DNA of 64,000 bases from Cepaea nemoralis (Eukaryota; Mollusca; Gastropoda; Stylommatophora; Helicidae), in NCBI GenBank assembly GCA_014155875.1, contig JACEFZ010022396.1, positions 1 through 64,000 of the forward strand, in the 5' to 3' direction. Positions 62,771 through 64,000 of the stretch are shown here, piece after piece. The notes under the pieces were generated by a model. That model saw only the letters and a list, made by a program, of their open reading frames with translations, was not told where the DNA came from and ran no database searches. Both the position numbers and the translations under genes were made by a program. The stretch's first letter is position 1. Each line of letters opens with the position of its first letter.

Positions 62771-64000
62771 GATTGATTTAGGAACCGACATCACAGCATT
62801 CGGGGCATTCCCATAAGCGCTCCATCCCCATCCTCAGCAGCCAGCGAAGAGTTCCAACATTAATTGTACCAGTAGTAATCTGATTATAAGTCCGTCTCGC
62901 CTTTCCTCTGAGCGTCGATCGTCGGCCGGATCCCCTCGTCAACCCTCTCTGTCGCATTCTTGCCAGTCCATGGTGATCCATTTGCTACTCCGAGGTGTAC
63001 ACATGCTCCCATAAGGCCGTAACCATGACTGCTTTGTCGTGCATCAATACTCCACCAAGTTTTGCCGAGCCAGCCAATCTGTCCGCCTGTTCATTCCCCA
63101 GCACACCAGCATGCCCCGGATAAAAGATCCAGACGATGCTTGTCACCCGTGACTTCCGAAGCGAAGCAAGCCACTCTGCACGAAGCTTGATGTTGTGGTA
63201 TCATATGCCAGGTTCTCCTGCACCAAACGTCGACCATTATTAGCTTTTGCTAAGAACCCCCATGCACTTCTCTTACCTCTCAACACCGACCCATCTGTGT
63301 AGATAATCATATCACCTGAGCAAGCATTATCCTGAATTAGTTGCTGGATTTCCACTTCCGTGGCCCCTGCTGGCCACTCCCGGCTCAATGTGATTATAAC
63401 TCTGCACAAGTCTGACTGCTCCGCTGGCACTCTGACCCACTCCTCTCCTAATTTTCTCCAAGGGGCACACCTGTCTGATCGACTGATGATGCCTGAGCCA
63501 TGCATGATTTCCCTCTTATCAGTCGCTGACCCTTAACAGCGTCCAGCGCCTCATGCTCTGTGTCTGCAGCTATTCTGAGGTATGCCTTCGCCTGCATCAC
63601 ATTGAGCCTACCTGCAACAGTCGGCAAACCAGGATGTAACGCATACACACAACTGGGGTGTCTATGGTGCATCCCAGAATGACTCGCATAGCTTCGTTCT
63701 GTATGCGCTCTAATTTCACCAGCTGACTCTTTGAGACAGTGAGCAGTCCTAGTCCATAATCAATTACTGAGAGGATCAAGTTCTGGTATAGTGTGAAAAG
63801 AATTCTCTGCTCTGTGTCCATTGCAGCCATAGTTTTAAGTACATTGAGTCCCTTTTGAGACCTTAACACAACCATCTCCACATGGTCCTTGAAGGACAGG
63901 CTCCTGTCAAATGTGATTCCCAGATACTTCGATTTGTTCTCTCTGTTGATGCTTCTACCATCTATCGTGAGACTTGGGGCATCAGTTCTCACAATCCTGT
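61892..64000 (-). repeat. Right arm of the large inverted repeat
   Basis: Mirror of 59382-61594. It carries the GAA tract (62185-62258), A2 end (about 62566-62744), AATC tail of B (62738-62780) and B RNase H/RT remnants (62778-63992). It differs in length by 104 bp: it lacks the 98-bp duplication of the left arm and has two fewer GAA units. Confidence 0.95.
62781..64000 (-). pseudogene. B RT-RNase H, inverted copy, running off the right edge
   Basis: Same residues as at 59.4-60.7 kb: SKYLGITFDRSLSFKDHVEM (63597-63992), the RNase H start MIIYTDGSVLRGKRSAW (63143-63505) and the WECPECCDVGS end (62778-62981). It has one copy of the block that is duplicated in the left arm. Confidence 0.85.

Overview
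The window reads as a repeat-dense stretch of an animal (metazoan) genome. Nothing looks prokaryotic: there are no operons or ribosome binding sites, AT-rich spacers carry many microsatellites, and nearly all coding potential lies in retrotransposons. The mix (several I-superfamily LINEs with RNase H, Penelope-like elements, a Gmr1-like Gypsy element, Helitron and hAT ends, tRNA-derived SINEs, a poly-C2H2 zinc finger gene) fits a lophotrochozoan, possibly a mollusc. That placement is inference; no taxon-diagnostic host gene is visible.

I use working names for the LINE families. A1 and A2 are related I/Nimb-like LINEs (APE endonuclease, RT, RNase H, C-terminal CCHC) whose 3' ends finish in a GAACGAAGAAG or GAACGAAAGAAG tail. 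B is an RT-RNase H LINE with 3' tails of short tandem repeats (AACT, AATC, or a 7-base unit). C is a LINE with a C-terminal C2H2 finger and a (TGAA)n tail. D is an RT LINE without visible RNase H and with a characteristic HVMRR C-terminus. E is an RT-RNase H LINE with a C-terminal CCHC.

Layout: 0-1.4 kb, one LTR with primer-binding-site-like sequence and leader of an element running off the left edge. 1.8-6.6 kb, a 4.8 kb A1 copy with a 12-bp target site duplication (TSD). 7.0-7.7 kb, a mariner relic. 9.8-15.1 kb, a Gypsy-superfamily element with the order gag-PR-IN-RT-RH. 16.6-18.1 kb, a D fragment broken by two insertions, one carrying a SINE. 18.5-21.1 kb, a Penelope-like element with a mutated RT active site. 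21.3-26 kb, a SINE, minisatellites and CA-rich arrays. 26.7-27.9 kb, two LTRs in inverted orientation around a tRNA-Pro primer binding site, flanked by a 5-bp TSD. 28-29.5 kb, an orphan LINE ORF1. 30.6-31.9 kb, Helitron-like ends. 32-36.6 kb, E broken by a mini B copy, a hAT MITE and a D copy that itself holds a SINE. 37-39.5 kb, a ~470-bp tandem duplication holding a B copy and a 144-bp A1 tail. 41.2-47.2 kb, an A2 element split by an open B ORF and by C, each with a clean TSD. 47.3-48.5 kb, a second Penelope-like relic. 48.9-51.3 kb, a C2H2 zinc finger gene interrupted by a B insertion. 51.5-54.8 kb, a minisatellite holding an A1 copy, a solo LTR and an A2 copy. 55.9-57 kb, an LTR fragment and a Helitron end. 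57.4-64 kb, D and A2/B remnants that are repeated in inverted orientation, making a palindrome of at least 2.1 kb per arm that runs to the right edge.

The only likely host-type gene is the zinc finger gene, and it is broken. A possible terminal exon near 15.7 kb is weak. The rest is a record of successive insertions, and TSDs plus related empty sites elsewhere in the window let much of the order be worked out.
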